Of a stretch of DNA of 64,000 nucleotides, positions 1 to 7,956 are shown piece after piece. The DNA comes from Bacteroidales bacterium (GTDB lineage: Bacteria; Bacteroidota; Bacteroidia; Bacteroidales; VadinHA17). The stretch's first letter is position 1; the number at the start of each line of letters is the position of its first letter. A program made the translations under genes and the position numbers. The notes beneath the pieces were generated by a model, which was given only the letters and a program-made list of their open reading frames with translations, was not told where the DNA came from and made no database searches. The stretch covers positions 1-64,000 of the forward strand of contig JALONR010000019.1 of NCBI GenBank assembly GCA_025454815.1. Direction: 5' to 3'.

Positions 1-719
1 ACAACACCCTTGGTGTCAATCTTTCCCTTCTTGGTGGTGATGTAAACCACACCGTTGGCAGCGCGTGTTCCATAGATCGAAGTTGCCGAGGCATCCTTCA
101 GGATGGTAACACTCTCAAAGTCATTTGCGTTGAGGGAAAGCATGGTTCCTGCGTCGATAGGAATACCGTCGAGAACATAAAGTGGTGTTGAACCGCCACT
201 GAGTGAACCGGTTCCATGCAGACGTATGGAAGCGATCTCTGAAGGCTCACCTGAAGAGGTGAAAACCTGGAGTCCGGCGACCTTACCCTGAAGACCATCA
301 AAGACGTTTGCAACCGGCTTCTCCTTGATCTGCTCCGAGCTGACCTGCGTCAGTGAACCTACCACGGTACCCACTTTCTTTGCAGTACCGTAACCGACAA
401 CCACGACCTCATCCATAACAACAAGATCAGGCTTGAGAACGATATCAATCTTTGTCCGGCCACCAATGGCAACCACCTGGCTTTCCATGCCAATAAAAGT
501 AAACTCCAGGGCAACAGAGCCTGCCGGAACCTGAATTGAGTAGGCTCCGCTATAGTCAGTTACTGTCCCGATGGTTGTACCCTGAACTTTTACGGTTACA
601 CCCGGTACCGAGAGCCCATCCTCTGAGCTGGTAACGACACCGGTTATCTGTACTGTCTGACCTATTGCGAACAGGCCTGTAACCATTAACAGTACAAACA
701 GCATCAATTTTCTTTTCAT
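1..719 (-). CDS. SusC/RagA-type TonB-dependent receptor, N-terminal part (cut by window edge)
   Basis: An open frame begins with ATG at 719 and runs off the left edge, giving about 239 residues. It starts with a signal peptide (MKRKLMLFVLLMVTGLFAIG). A CarboxypepD_reg-like domain follows (ITGVVTSSEDGLSVPGVTVK), then the motif VVVVGYGTAKK and the start of a TonB plug domain (LYVLDGIPID, ILKDASATSIYGTRAANGV). This order is diagnostic of SusC-type outer-membrane receptors that import glycans or peptides with a SusD lipoprotein. The SusD partner would lie beyond the left edge. The barrel is not in view, so the substrate cannot be judged. It is unrelated in position to the second SusC at 32951. 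Confidence 0.93.
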   Translation of the reverse strand, partial: MKRKLMLFVLLMVTGLFAIGQTVQITGVVTSSEDGLSVPGVTVKVQGTTIGTVTDYSGAYSIQVPAGSVALEFTFIGMESQVVAIGGRTKIDIVLKPDLVVMDEVVVVGYGTAKKVGTVVGSLTQVSSEQIKEKPVANVFDGLQGKVAGLQVFTSSGEPSEIASIRLHGTGSLSGGSTPLYVLDGIPIDAGTMLSLNANDFESVTILKDASATSIYGTRAANGVVYITTKKGKIDTKGV

Positions 720-1023
720 CTAGTAATAGTTTTGGATTTAGAATCGGCGAAAATAGAATTAATAACCATACGAAAGATGATAATGGCTGTTTTTAACACT
801 TATTAATACTTTTACTGAAAAGCCGATTTTTAGGACTAATGCGAATAATATGAATTTATTAATTGCACAACTGCCGTGCAATCGAGTACATCAATAGAAA
901 TTCAGAAAACATCTGTCTGATGTTATTACGGGATAAACTAAATTCATTGGAAAAATCAGATGCGCGGAAACAATAATTCTATTTCCGTCATTCAATATCT
1001 CGAATAAGAGAAAGAAGTAACTG
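720..1023. other. AT-rich intergenic region upstream of the left-edge susC
   Basis: About 300 bases without a credible gene separate the left-edge susC (leaving leftwards) from the end of the ftcD gene. The stretch is clearly richer in A and T than the flanking genes, as expected for a leader and promoter region. On the minus strand, bases around 750-757 read TATTTTCG, one base off the TAnnTTTG -7 box, but I see no matching TTTG box, so no promoter is called. No RNA gene was recognised. Confidence 0.4.
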
Positions 1024-2715
1024 CTACATCCCGAGTCGGGTTATCACCTGATCAATGATTTCCGATTCTATTTCGGCGGCAGCATCATCGATCTCCTTCG
1101 CCTCCGAGATAAGCTCCTCTGCCTTTAATTTGTCTTTCAGCCCCTTGACATTAATCCTTACATTCAGGAAGGCTCCCCTGATGCAGGCCCTCACTGCCAG
1201 CACTCCGACGGCGCCGTCAGTTACAGAGTTGGGGTTGCCTTTTTCAGTCATCTCCCTCAGCAGTTCAAAGACCCGGAATGCCTCCTTCATCACTGTCAGG
1301 GGCACCAGGGAGGCCTGAAGGGTGGCAGCCTCCACGGCAGCAGCCCTGGCAGCTTTCTCATCCTCAGTTTTTTTCGGCATTTCAAAAGCCTTCAGGATGC
1401 CATTGTATGCATCGGTGTCGTCATCCACTAACTCCAGCAGCCGTTTTTGCATCACTACTCCCTTTTCGGCCCATGATACAAACTCTTCCCAACGATCATC
1501 CCATCCTCTCTTGTGACCGGAGAGGTTGGCAACCATCGTGCCAAGGGCAGCACCAAGAGCACCCATTGCAGCTGCGACAGATCCTCCCCCCGGAGCGGGT
1601 GAGTCTGCCGAGGTCTCCCATACAAACGATGAAAGTGAAAGATCTGTAAGCCTCTTTCTCTTCTTATCCCTCAGTATATATTCTATTATCTTCTCTTCCG
1701 GATTGAATGGTTTCAGTTCGGCCAGCCCCATTGACCTTACCGCTGTCCTTATCAGCTCTTCGTCGGATACTCCGGCAGAACGTTGCTGTCGGTGCAGAAA
1801 GTACCTTCCCGCTTCAAGCATCGACTTAAGCGGAATCAACCCAACCAGCTCCGAACCTGTAACCCTTATGCCACGTGCTTCAGCCTTGCGGCAGACTTCA
1901 TCGAAGGCGACATGCACCGGGGTTACCCCGGTATTGGTAAGGTTCATTGATATCTGGGCAAATCCGTATTCGGGAATATACCAGCCAATCGCCTTGACTG
2001 CCCTGAGTGAACCCGGAATCATTACCGGATTTCCATCCTCATCCCTTACCACCTTGCCTGTAACGGGATTACCTTCACGCTTTTCACGTCCGCGCTCCCT
2101 GACATCAAAGGCTATGGCGTTTGCCCTACGGACCGAGGTTGTGTTCAGGTTTATGTTAAACGCTACAAGGAAATCACGGGCTCCCACTATTACAGCTCCG
2201 GCTCCGGCGTCAAACCGCGACGGGCCAAAGTCTGGCTTCCATGCCGGATCCTCAAGCTTCTTTCTGAGTCCCTCATACTCACCCTCCCTGACATTTGCCA
2301 GGTTCCTTCTCTTCTCCTCGAAGGCAGCAGACTCGTAACAATAGACCGGCAGTGAAAGCTCTTCACCTATCCTTTTTGCTAGGCTCCGTGCGAACCCTGC
2401 CGCCTCTTCCATTGTCACACCTGAAACAGGAACCAGCGGGCATACATCCGTTGCACCCATCCGGGGATGAGCCCCTGAGTGCTTTGACATGTCAATAACC
2501 TGCGCAGCTTTCCTGACCGCCCTGAAGGCAGCCTCACAAACTGCCTGCGGCTCACCGACAAAGGTCACCACAGTTCGGTTGGTATCCCTGCCCGGATCAA
2601 CGTCAAGAAGCATAACGCCATCAACCGACTCAATTTCATCGGTGATCTGCCTGATCTTTCCCATATCCCGCCCCTCACTGAAATTGGGAACGCATTCTAT
2701 AAGACGACTGTTCAT
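1024..2715 (-). CDS. ftcD: Glutamate formimidoyltransferase / formimidoyltetrahydrofolate cyclodeaminase (fused)
   Basis: This bifunctional cytoplasmic enzyme ends histidine catabolism. It moves the formimino group of formiminoglutamate to tetrahydrofolate, then deaminates it to 5,10-methenyl-THF. The N-terminal transferase domain starts at LIECVPNFSEGRD and contains HSGAHPRMGATDVCPLVPV and the FNINLNTT segment. The C-terminal cyclodeaminase domain, roughly the last 190 residues, has the typical SPAPGGGSVAAAMGALGAAL. I chose the ATG at 2715 because it puts the family start (MNSRLIECVPNF) at residue 1. A TTG at 2757 would add 14 unsupported residues. It lies 104 bases behind hutI on the same strand, so the two probably form a hut unit. 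hutH and hutU are not in the window. Confidence 0.95.
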   Translation of the reverse strand: MNSRLIECVPNFSEGRDMGKIRQITDEIESVDGVMLLDVDPGRDTNRTVVTFVGEPQAVCEAAFRAVRKAAQVIDMSKHSGAHPRMGATDVCPLVPVSGVTMEEAAGFARSLAKRIGEELSLPVYCYESAAFEEKRRNLANVREGEYEGLRKKLEDPAWKPDFGPSRFDAGAGAVIVGARDFLVAFNINLNTTSVRRANAIAFDVRERGREKREGNPVTGKVVRDEDGNPVMIPGSLRAVKAIGWYIPEYGFAQISMNLTNTGVTPVHVAFDEVCRKAEARGIRVTGSELVGLIPLKSMLEAGRYFLHRQQRSAGVSDEELIRTAVRSMGLAELKPFNPEEKIIEYILRDKKRKRLTDLSLSSFVWETSADSPAPGGGSVAAAMGALGAALGTMVANLSGHKRGWDDRWEEFVSWAEKGVVMQKRLLELVDDDTDAYNGILKAFEMPKKTEDEKAARAAAVEAATLQASLVPLTVMKEAFRVFELLREMTEKGNPNSVTDGAVGVLAVRACIRGAFLNVRINVKGLKDKLKAEELISEAKEIDDAAAEIESEIIDQVITRLGM

Positions 2716-2819
2716 CATGGATGTGCGATTTGCAATATTCGATTTGAGATAAGTCAATGCCTAAAAAACGTTGACTCTTTTTTGATTGATTTTTATTCTT
2801 TTTTCTATATGATCATTGA

Positions 2820-4115
2820 CTATTGCCTTCCCGACCCGCCAGCTGGCGGGTGCGGGACAAAATTACCCAATGCCTGACTTACCACTTCCCCGTTAAGGAT
2901 CACAGTATCAACCAGGTTACTGCCGTAAGCATACGGAAAGTATTCATATGATGGCATATTCCTGGTAATAAACAGATTGGCTTTCTTGCCGACAGTGATT
3001 GTCCCATGCGTCTCTGCCAGCCCCATGGCGTAGGCGCCGTTTATGGTAACGGCATTAATTGCCTCCTCAGGGAGAAGGCGAAGCCTGATGCAACCCATTG
3101 AAACCACAAGCTTCATGTTTCCTGAAGGCGATGAACCGGGGTTATAATCGCTTGCCATCGCCAGGGGCAGCCCGGCCTCAATCATCTTTCGTGCAGGGGG
3201 ATCTGTCATACCCAGGAAAAAGGCTGCGCCCGGCAACAACGTCGGCATCGTCCCGCTTCCGAGCAGGACAGCAATTTCTTCATCACCGGTGAATTCAAGA
3301 TGGTCTACTGATAATGCCCCGTGCCGTACCCCTGTCTGTATTCCGCCTGAATAGTCCAGTTCGTTCGCATGGATTTTCGGCTTCATGCCAAAACGGGCTC
3401 CCGCTTCAAGTATGCGAGAGGTTTCCTCAGCGGTGAAGAACCCCCTGTCACAGAAGACATCGATGTAATCTGCAAGCTTTTCCGCAGCTACCGCGGGTAT
3501 CATTTCGTTTACGACAAGGTCAACATAACCGCTCCGGTTGTCACGGTATGCGGCAGGCACTGCGTGCGCTCCAAGGAAGGTGGACCGGACCGTCAGCGGC
3601 GATTCCTCCTTTATCCTTTTTATTACCCTGAGCATCTTGAGCTCATCCTCCGTGGTCAGGCCGTAACCGCTCTTTATCTCAACCGCTCCGGTTCCGAATG
3701 AGATTATCTCCCGGACACGCTCCATTGACTGCCTGAACAGTTCCTCCTCAGTAGTCCCGTGCAACAGTTTCGCGGAGTTGAGTATCCCTCCTCCCCGCTT
3801 CGCTATCTCTTCATATGAAAGACCCCTGATCTTGTCAGTATACTCCTTCTCCCTGCTCCCGGCATAGACCAGGTGGGTGTGTGAATCACAGAAAGCCGGG
3901 AAGAGATATCCTCCGCCGGCATCAAGCCTGGTAATGGCACTGCTTAACCCGGGAAGGGTATCAGCCGGCCCGTATCCTGCAATAATGTCATCCTCAATGA
4001 GCAACCACCCCTTTTCAATCACGGGCAGCACTGCCATTTCCCTCCCGGCAGTGAAGGCTGCGTTGTCTTCCCTGGTCTGGACCAGCATCCCGGTATTGTG
4101 AATCAGAAGGCTCAT
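2820..4115 (-). CDS. hutI: Imidazolonepropionase
   Basis: HutI hydrolyses 4-imidazolone-5-propionate to N-formimino-L-glutamate, the substrate of the FtcD encoded just downstream. It is an amidohydrolase-fold metalloenzyme of 431 residues, a usual size. The metal site is visible as H79-x-H81 in PAFCDSHTHLVYAGSRE, and later family segments include KIHANELDYSGG, SVDHLEF and ASDYNPGSSPSGNM. The last residues (PPAGGSGR) are encoded by a GC-rich palindrome at 2829-2857 that looks inserted, so the extreme C-terminus may be atypical. The start at 4115 fits the family. The gene is divergent from the outer-membrane protein gene at 4208. Confidence 0.95.
   Translation of the reverse strand: MSLLIHNTGMLVQTREDNAAFTAGREMAVLPVIEKGWLLIEDDIIAGYGPADTLPGLSSAITRLDAGGGYLFPAFCDSHTHLVYAGSREKEYTDKIRGLSYEEIAKRGGGILNSAKLLHGTTEEELFRQSMERVREIISFGTGAVEIKSGYGLTTEDELKMLRVIKRIKEESPLTVRSTFLGAHAVPAAYRDNRSGYVDLVVNEMIPAVAAEKLADYIDVFCDRGFFTAEETSRILEAGARFGMKPKIHANELDYSGGIQTGVRHGALSVDHLEFTGDEEIAVLLGSGTMPTLLPGAAFFLGMTDPPARKMIEAGLPLAMASDYNPGSSPSGNMKLVVSMGCIRLRLLPEEAINAVTINGAYAMGLAETHGTITVGKKANLFITRNMPSYEYFPYAYGSNLVDTVILNGEVVSQALGNFVPHPPAGGSGRQ
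2829..2857. repeat. GC-rich palindrome at the 3' end of hutI
   Basis: The bases form a near-perfect hairpin: outer arms TCCCG/CGGGA and an inner 16-base palindrome CCCGCCAGCTGGCGGG centred on AGCT. It lies inside the coding end of hutI and encodes the PPAGGSGR tail. The composition differs sharply from the AT-rich sequence just after the stop. It resembles short REP-like palindromes, but a structure at the mRNA 3' end is also possible. I saw no second exact copy in the window. Confidence 0.6.
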
Positions 4116-4185
4116 ATTTCCGGTTTTTAAAAGTCCACTAATGTAGCAATATTAAAATTATTAGGATATGAGCACCATTTTTCTT

Positions 4186-4193
4186 TAACTTTG
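4186..4193 (+). promoter_or_regulatory. Putative -7 box of the 4208 outer-membrane gene
   Basis: TAACTTTG matches the Bacteroidota -7 consensus TAnnTTTG and lies 14 bases before the first ATG at 4208. No TTTG box is seen at the expected upstream distance. The predicted leader would be very short. Confidence 0.45.
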
Positions 4194-4207
4194 ATTTCCT
4201 TTCAAAA

Positions 4208-5581
4208 ATGAAACCTATGAAAAAACTCTCATTACTTCTTCTGACCGGGCTCCTGACCACCTCAGTGATGGCCCAGGAGGCAAAAACCGGATGGAACTTC
4301 GGTGCACTGCCGGCTGTCACATACAGTACCGACCAGGGATTCCAGTACGGGGCACTGGTGAACCTGTTTGACTATGGCGACGGATCAATCTACCCCGATT
4401 ATTTCCACAAGATATATATCGAGGCTTCAACCTTCACCAAGGGAAGTTCCATCCTGAGGGTGATGTATGACTCTGACTACCTTATCAAAGGAATCCGGTA
4501 TGCTGTAGACCTGAGCTATATGCCCGACTTCGCCTATGATTTCTACGGGTTCAACGGCTTCGGATCGGTATACAACATGGCATGGGTTGATGACGAGCTG
4601 GATGCAAACGGCCAGCTTGATCCTGATTACAGGAGTCGTCTCTTCTACGCCATGCAGAGGCATCTGTTCCGCTTCAAGAATGACTTCATTGGTAACATAG
4701 GTGACAACAACTGGCACTGGAATGCAGGCCTCAGCATTCAGAACTTCAAGGTTAAAGACCTGGATGTTAGTAAATTCAACAAAGGGAAGGATTCTGAAGA
4801 TCCCAAATACCTTGATCCCGACGAGCCCACTCTTTACGAGTATTATAAGAATTCAGGTCTTCTTTCACCAGATGAGGCAGATGGCGGGTGGATCACCGGC
4901 ATTAAGGGTGGCATATCCTATGACTCACGTGACCAGCGGGCTTGCCCCATGAGCGGAATCTGGGCAGAGACAGGTATTGAGGTTGTACCTGAATTCCTTG
5001 GTGCAGAGTCATCATTCGGCAAACTATACCTTACCTGGAGACAGTACTTCACCCTTAAGGAGGATGACCTGAGCTTCGCTTACAGGCTGGGTTACCAGCA
5101 GACACTATTCGGCGATGTACCCTTCTACTACCAGGGGCAGGTAATTGTGTCAGAACTCAGAGGAGCTCTCTCTGAAGGACTGGGCGGAAGCAAAACTATA
5201 AGAGGGTTGCTCAGAAACAGGGTGATCGGTGACGGTTTTGCATACGGGAACGCAGAGTTACGATGGAAAATGGTGCGGTTTAACTTCATCAACCAGAACT
5301 TCTACATAGGAACAAACTATTTCTTCGACGCATGCGTGGTTACCGATCCGATTGAAGTCAGCGAAGCTGACCTTGCCGCTTACCTGGTTACCAATGGCAG
5401 CCCCGGCGAAACAGTAAACGACTTCCTGTCAGGCGATAAGGACGGATTGCACATGGCAGCAGGCCTCGGTCTGAAGATCGCCATGAATGAGAACTTCATA
5501 ATCTCGGCTGACATTGGCAAGGCGCTCAAGGAGCAGGACGGAGACATGGAGTTCTATATAGGACTCAACTACCTCTTTTAG
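4208..5581 (+). CDS. Outer-membrane beta-barrel protein, BamA/Omp85-like surface antigen
   Basis: The 457-residue product has a cleavable signal peptide (KKLSLLLLTGLLTTSVMAQ) and then alternating aromatic and polar residues typical of transmembrane beta strands. It ends in FYIGLNYLF, with the terminal phenylalanine favoured by the BAM machinery. The segment with SEGLGGSKTIRGLLRNRVIGDGFAYGNAELR resembles the barrel of Omp85-superfamily proteins (G-G-x-x-x-x-RG motif followed by a G-N-x-E-x-R strand). No POTRA domains are present, so it is a barrel-only member rather than BamA itself. Its role is unknown. A second in-frame ATG at 4217 is an alternative start. It converges with the DUF819 gene. 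Confidence 0.8.
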   Translation: MKPMKKLSLLLLTGLLTTSVMAQEAKTGWNFGALPAVTYSTDQGFQYGALVNLFDYGDGSIYPDYFHKIYIEASTFTKGSSILRVMYDSDYLIKGIRYAVDLSYMPDFAYDFYGFNGFGSVYNMAWVDDELDANGQLDPDYRSRLFYAMQRHLFRFKNDFIGNIGDNNWHWNAGLSIQNFKVKDLDVSKFNKGKDSEDPKYLDPDEPTLYEYYKNSGLLSPDEADGGWITGIKGGISYDSRDQRACPMSGIWAETGIEVVPEFLGAESSFGKLYLTWRQYFTLKEDDLSFAYRLGYQQTLFGDVPFYYQGQVIVSELRGALSEGLGGSKTIRGLLRNRVIGDGFAYGNAELRWKMVRFNFINQNFYIGTNYFFDACVVTDPIEVSEADLAAYLVTNGSPGETVNDFLSGDKDGLHMAAGLGLKIAMNENFIISADIGKALKEQDGDMEFYIGLNYLF

Positions 5582-5593
5582 GCAAGAGGCAAG

Positions 5594-5686
5594 AGGCATT
5601 AGGCAATAGGCAATAGTGTTGGCAAAGATCCATACAGGATCATAATGATTTACGGTAAACCCACTACTGCCTATTGCCTAATGCCT
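5594..5686. repeat. Long inverted repeat between convergent genes
   Basis: Bases 5594-5618 and 5662-5686 are reverse complements over 25 bases with one mismatch, separated by 43 bases. Each arm is itself built from AGGCATT/AGGCAATAGG units, with further AGGCAAG units just outside the left arm. The element fills the gap between the convergent genes ending at 5581 and 5696, so it could act as a bidirectional terminator. The modular units look more like a small repeat or MITE-like element. Confidence 0.7.
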
Positions 5687-5695
5687 GCTGCCTGA

Positions 5696-6988
5696 TTACA
5701 ACTTCCCCAGCCACATACCGAAGGCAACTCCTATATAGTTGCCGAGTATCCAGCCTATCATACCGGTTGCCAGCCCCGTGAGAATGACATCCTTGTTCTT
5801 CAGGGCTGCTGCCACCATCGGAACAAACGGAGGAGAATATACGAATCCCGTGGTGGTGATCAGGTAGTCATCTGCATTGATCCTGAATATCCAGGAAAGG
5901 AACAGGTGCAGGATCAGTGATCCGAAATAGGCGTACGTGACATACCCGAGCAGGCTGAGATATTTAGCCTGGAAGATTATGCTGAGGTCACATCTTGTGG
6001 CTATTACGATTGAGAAGGCGACAATAAAATACATACCAAGCTGAAAGGTCTTCCGGATCTCCCTGACCGGCCTGATGAATGATGCAGCCACTCCAACGGT
6101 TGTGATCGTAAGAATGACCGATACAGTCTGCGGCACATCCGGCATCAGGAAACTTACTCCAAGACCAATGACAAGTATAACCACGGAAAGCCCGATGGAG
6201 CCCAGCAGAGGAAGGACTGTTCCCTTCCTGAAAATACCACTGTAGTCATCAAAATCTTCGGCCATCCTTCGATTCATCCCGTTGAAATCAAAGTCTCCTC
6301 CGTTAGACTCCGCGGGCGACTTGAACGGGGGAAGGAAAAGCCTGAAGAACGCAGGGCCGGCTGTTATGAAGAAGAGGATCACAACCGCTCCGACAATCAT
6401 ATCATAGGTGTTGGTCATGATGAATGCATTGGGCTCCACCTTCAGCGCCAGTGCAATGGAGGCAAGGTTCACCGAACCTCCCGTGTATAGTCCTATAAGC
6501 ATTCCCCCTATTTTGTCTGCGGCTTCCACTTTCTCCCGGAATATAAGGTACCCTGTTGCCACAATTACCATGACCGATATCAGGGCCAGAAGCATGGAAA
6601 GAAATCCCTTGCCTGAGAACTTCAGCCACCTCCTTACATTCAGGGAAAAAAGTATCAGAGGTATGGCCAGCAGAACAAGTGCGCTCTGCATGCTGTCCTG
6701 GACAGCTGCAATGCTGTTGTACTTAAGATCACTTTTCGTCAGGGTGCCAGCTGCAACCAGCTCCACTGCCTCAGACTTCGGAATAAATTGACGGTCCTGC
6801 CCTATGGTGGCCTCGCGGTAACCATCGCTGGCACGGGGCATTATGCCAATATTGGCAATCAGAATTCCGACGGCATATGCCATTACTATGGCCCCTACCT
6901 TTTTGAAAAAGGCATATTTCATCGTCAGCCAGATAAGAAACGCGGGAAACAGGAGACAGAAAAGCGCTAACAAAACAAGGCTCGTCAT
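5696..6988 (-). CDS. DUF819 family integral membrane protein
   Basis: The product is about 430 residues of mostly hydrophobic helices (roughly 10-12 membrane segments). It begins TSLVLLALFCLLFPAFLIWL, with a conserved-looking GGSVNLASIALAL segment in the middle and a GWILGNYIGVAFG C-terminal helix. This pattern matches the DUF819 (YjcL-like) family of presumed transporters, whose substrate is not known. I prefer the internal ATG near 6988 because it begins directly at the first membrane helix. A TTG about 33 bases upstream would add a short polar leader. It is a single gene, convergent with the barrel protein and followed upstream by fabI on the same strand. Confidence 0.82.
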   Translation of the reverse strand: MTSLVLLALFCLLFPAFLIWLTMKYAFFKKVGAIVMAYAVGILIANIGIMPRASDGYREATIGQDRQFIPKSEAVELVAAGTLTKSDLKYNSIAAVQDSMQSALVLLAIPLILFSLNVRRWLKFSGKGFLSMLLALISVMVIVATGYLIFREKVEAADKIGGMLIGLYTGGSVNLASIALALKVEPNAFIMTNTYDMIVGAVVILFFITAGPAFFRLFLPPFKSPAESNGGDFDFNGMNRRMAEDFDDYSGIFRKGTVLPLLGSIGLSVVILVIGLGVSFLMPDVPQTVSVILTITTVGVAASFIRPVREIRKTFQLGMYFIVAFSIVIATRCDLSIIFQAKYLSLLGYVTYAYFGSLILHLFLSWIFRINADDYLITTTGFVYSPPFVPMVAAALKNKDVILTGLATGMIGWILGNYIGVAFGMWLGKL

Positions 6989-7085
6989 GGCGGTTTGTTT
7001 TAGGTAATCAAAAATAAACAAAGCGCCCTGCCTGTTGGCAGAGCGCTGATAAAAGAGGTATTTATACTGACCGTAGTAGGTATTT

Positions 7086-7922
7086 CTACTTATCCAGACA
7101 CTCCCGGAAGCTTTTGTTATACTGTTCTATTGCCCTCTCACTCATACCCATACTTGAGAATCCTCCGTCGTTGAAGATATTCTGCATGGTGACCTTCCTG
7201 GTAAGGTCTGAGAACAGAGTTATGCAAACGTCAGCACAATCTGAAGCGTCAGCATTACCCAGGGGTGACATCCTGTCAGAGAAATCCACCAGGGTGTCAA
7301 ATCCGGCTATGCCTGAACCGGCTGTGGTGGCGGTTGGTGACTGAGAGACTGTATTGACCCTTACATGCCTCTCTTTACCGTAAATGTAGCCAAAGCTCCT
7401 GGCAATAGACTCCAGCAGCGCCTTCGCATCTCCCATGTCATTGTAACCAGCCAGCGTGCGCTGAGCAGCCACATAGGTCAGTGCCACCACCGAGCCCCAT
7501 TCCTTTATGGCATCCAGCTTATAAGCTGTCTGAAGGATCCGGTGAAAGCTCAGCGCCGAAATATCAAGTGTCTTCAGCATGTTCTCATAGCTGCTTTCAG
7601 CATATGGAATGCCTTTGCGCACATTTGGTGACATGCCAATGGAGTGAAGTACAAAGTCAATCTTGCCATCAAAGATCTCCAGCGCCTTTCTGAAAAGCAC
7701 ATCAAGGTCTTTCATGCTTGTGGCATCAGCGGCCAGGACTTCGCTGCCGGTCTTTTCCGCCAGTTCTCCAATGGTGCCCATACGCATTGCTACCGGTGCG
7801 TTGGTGAGAAGAAGGCGTGCTCCCTGGACATGTGCCTTTTCGGCAACATGCCAGGCAATGGATTTGTCGTTCAGGGCTCCGAAGATTATTCCCTTCTTGC
7901 CCTCTAACAAGTTGTTGATCAT
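7086..7922 (-). CDS. fabI: Enoyl-[acyl-carrier-protein] reductase (NADH)
   Basis: FabI performs the last reduction of each fatty-acid elongation cycle, turning trans-2-enoyl-ACP into acyl-ACP. It is a cytoplasmic SDR-fold enzyme of 278 residues. The divergent FabI-type nucleotide site is seen as GIIFGALNDKSIAWHVA. The catalytic Tyr-x6-Lys is Y160 to K167 (YNDMGDAK), preceded by the second tyrosine Y150 in ALTYVAAQRT. It lies 34 bases behind recN and is probably the last gene of the bamD operon. Confidence 0.95.
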   Translation of the reverse strand: MINNLLEGKKGIIFGALNDKSIAWHVAEKAHVQGARLLLTNAPVAMRMGTIGELAEKTGSEVLAADATSMKDLDVLFRKALEIFDGKIDFVLHSIGMSPNVRKGIPYAESSYENMLKTLDISALSFHRILQTAYKLDAIKEWGSVVALTYVAAQRTLAGYNDMGDAKALLESIARSFGYIYGKERHVRVNTVSQSPTATTAGSGIAGFDTLVDFSDRMSPLGNADASDCADVCITLFSDLTRKVTMQNIFNDGGFSSMGMSERAIEQYNKSFRECLDK

Positions 7923-7956
7923 GATCTTATGGTTTCCGTTTAATTTAGCTTAAAAC

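Noticed and set aside
1526-2338. Long open frame (270 codons) on the plus strand
   Set aside because: It lies wholly inside ftcD in antisense. Its serine-rich, low-complexity translation has no domain, while the minus-strand frame is a clear enzyme.
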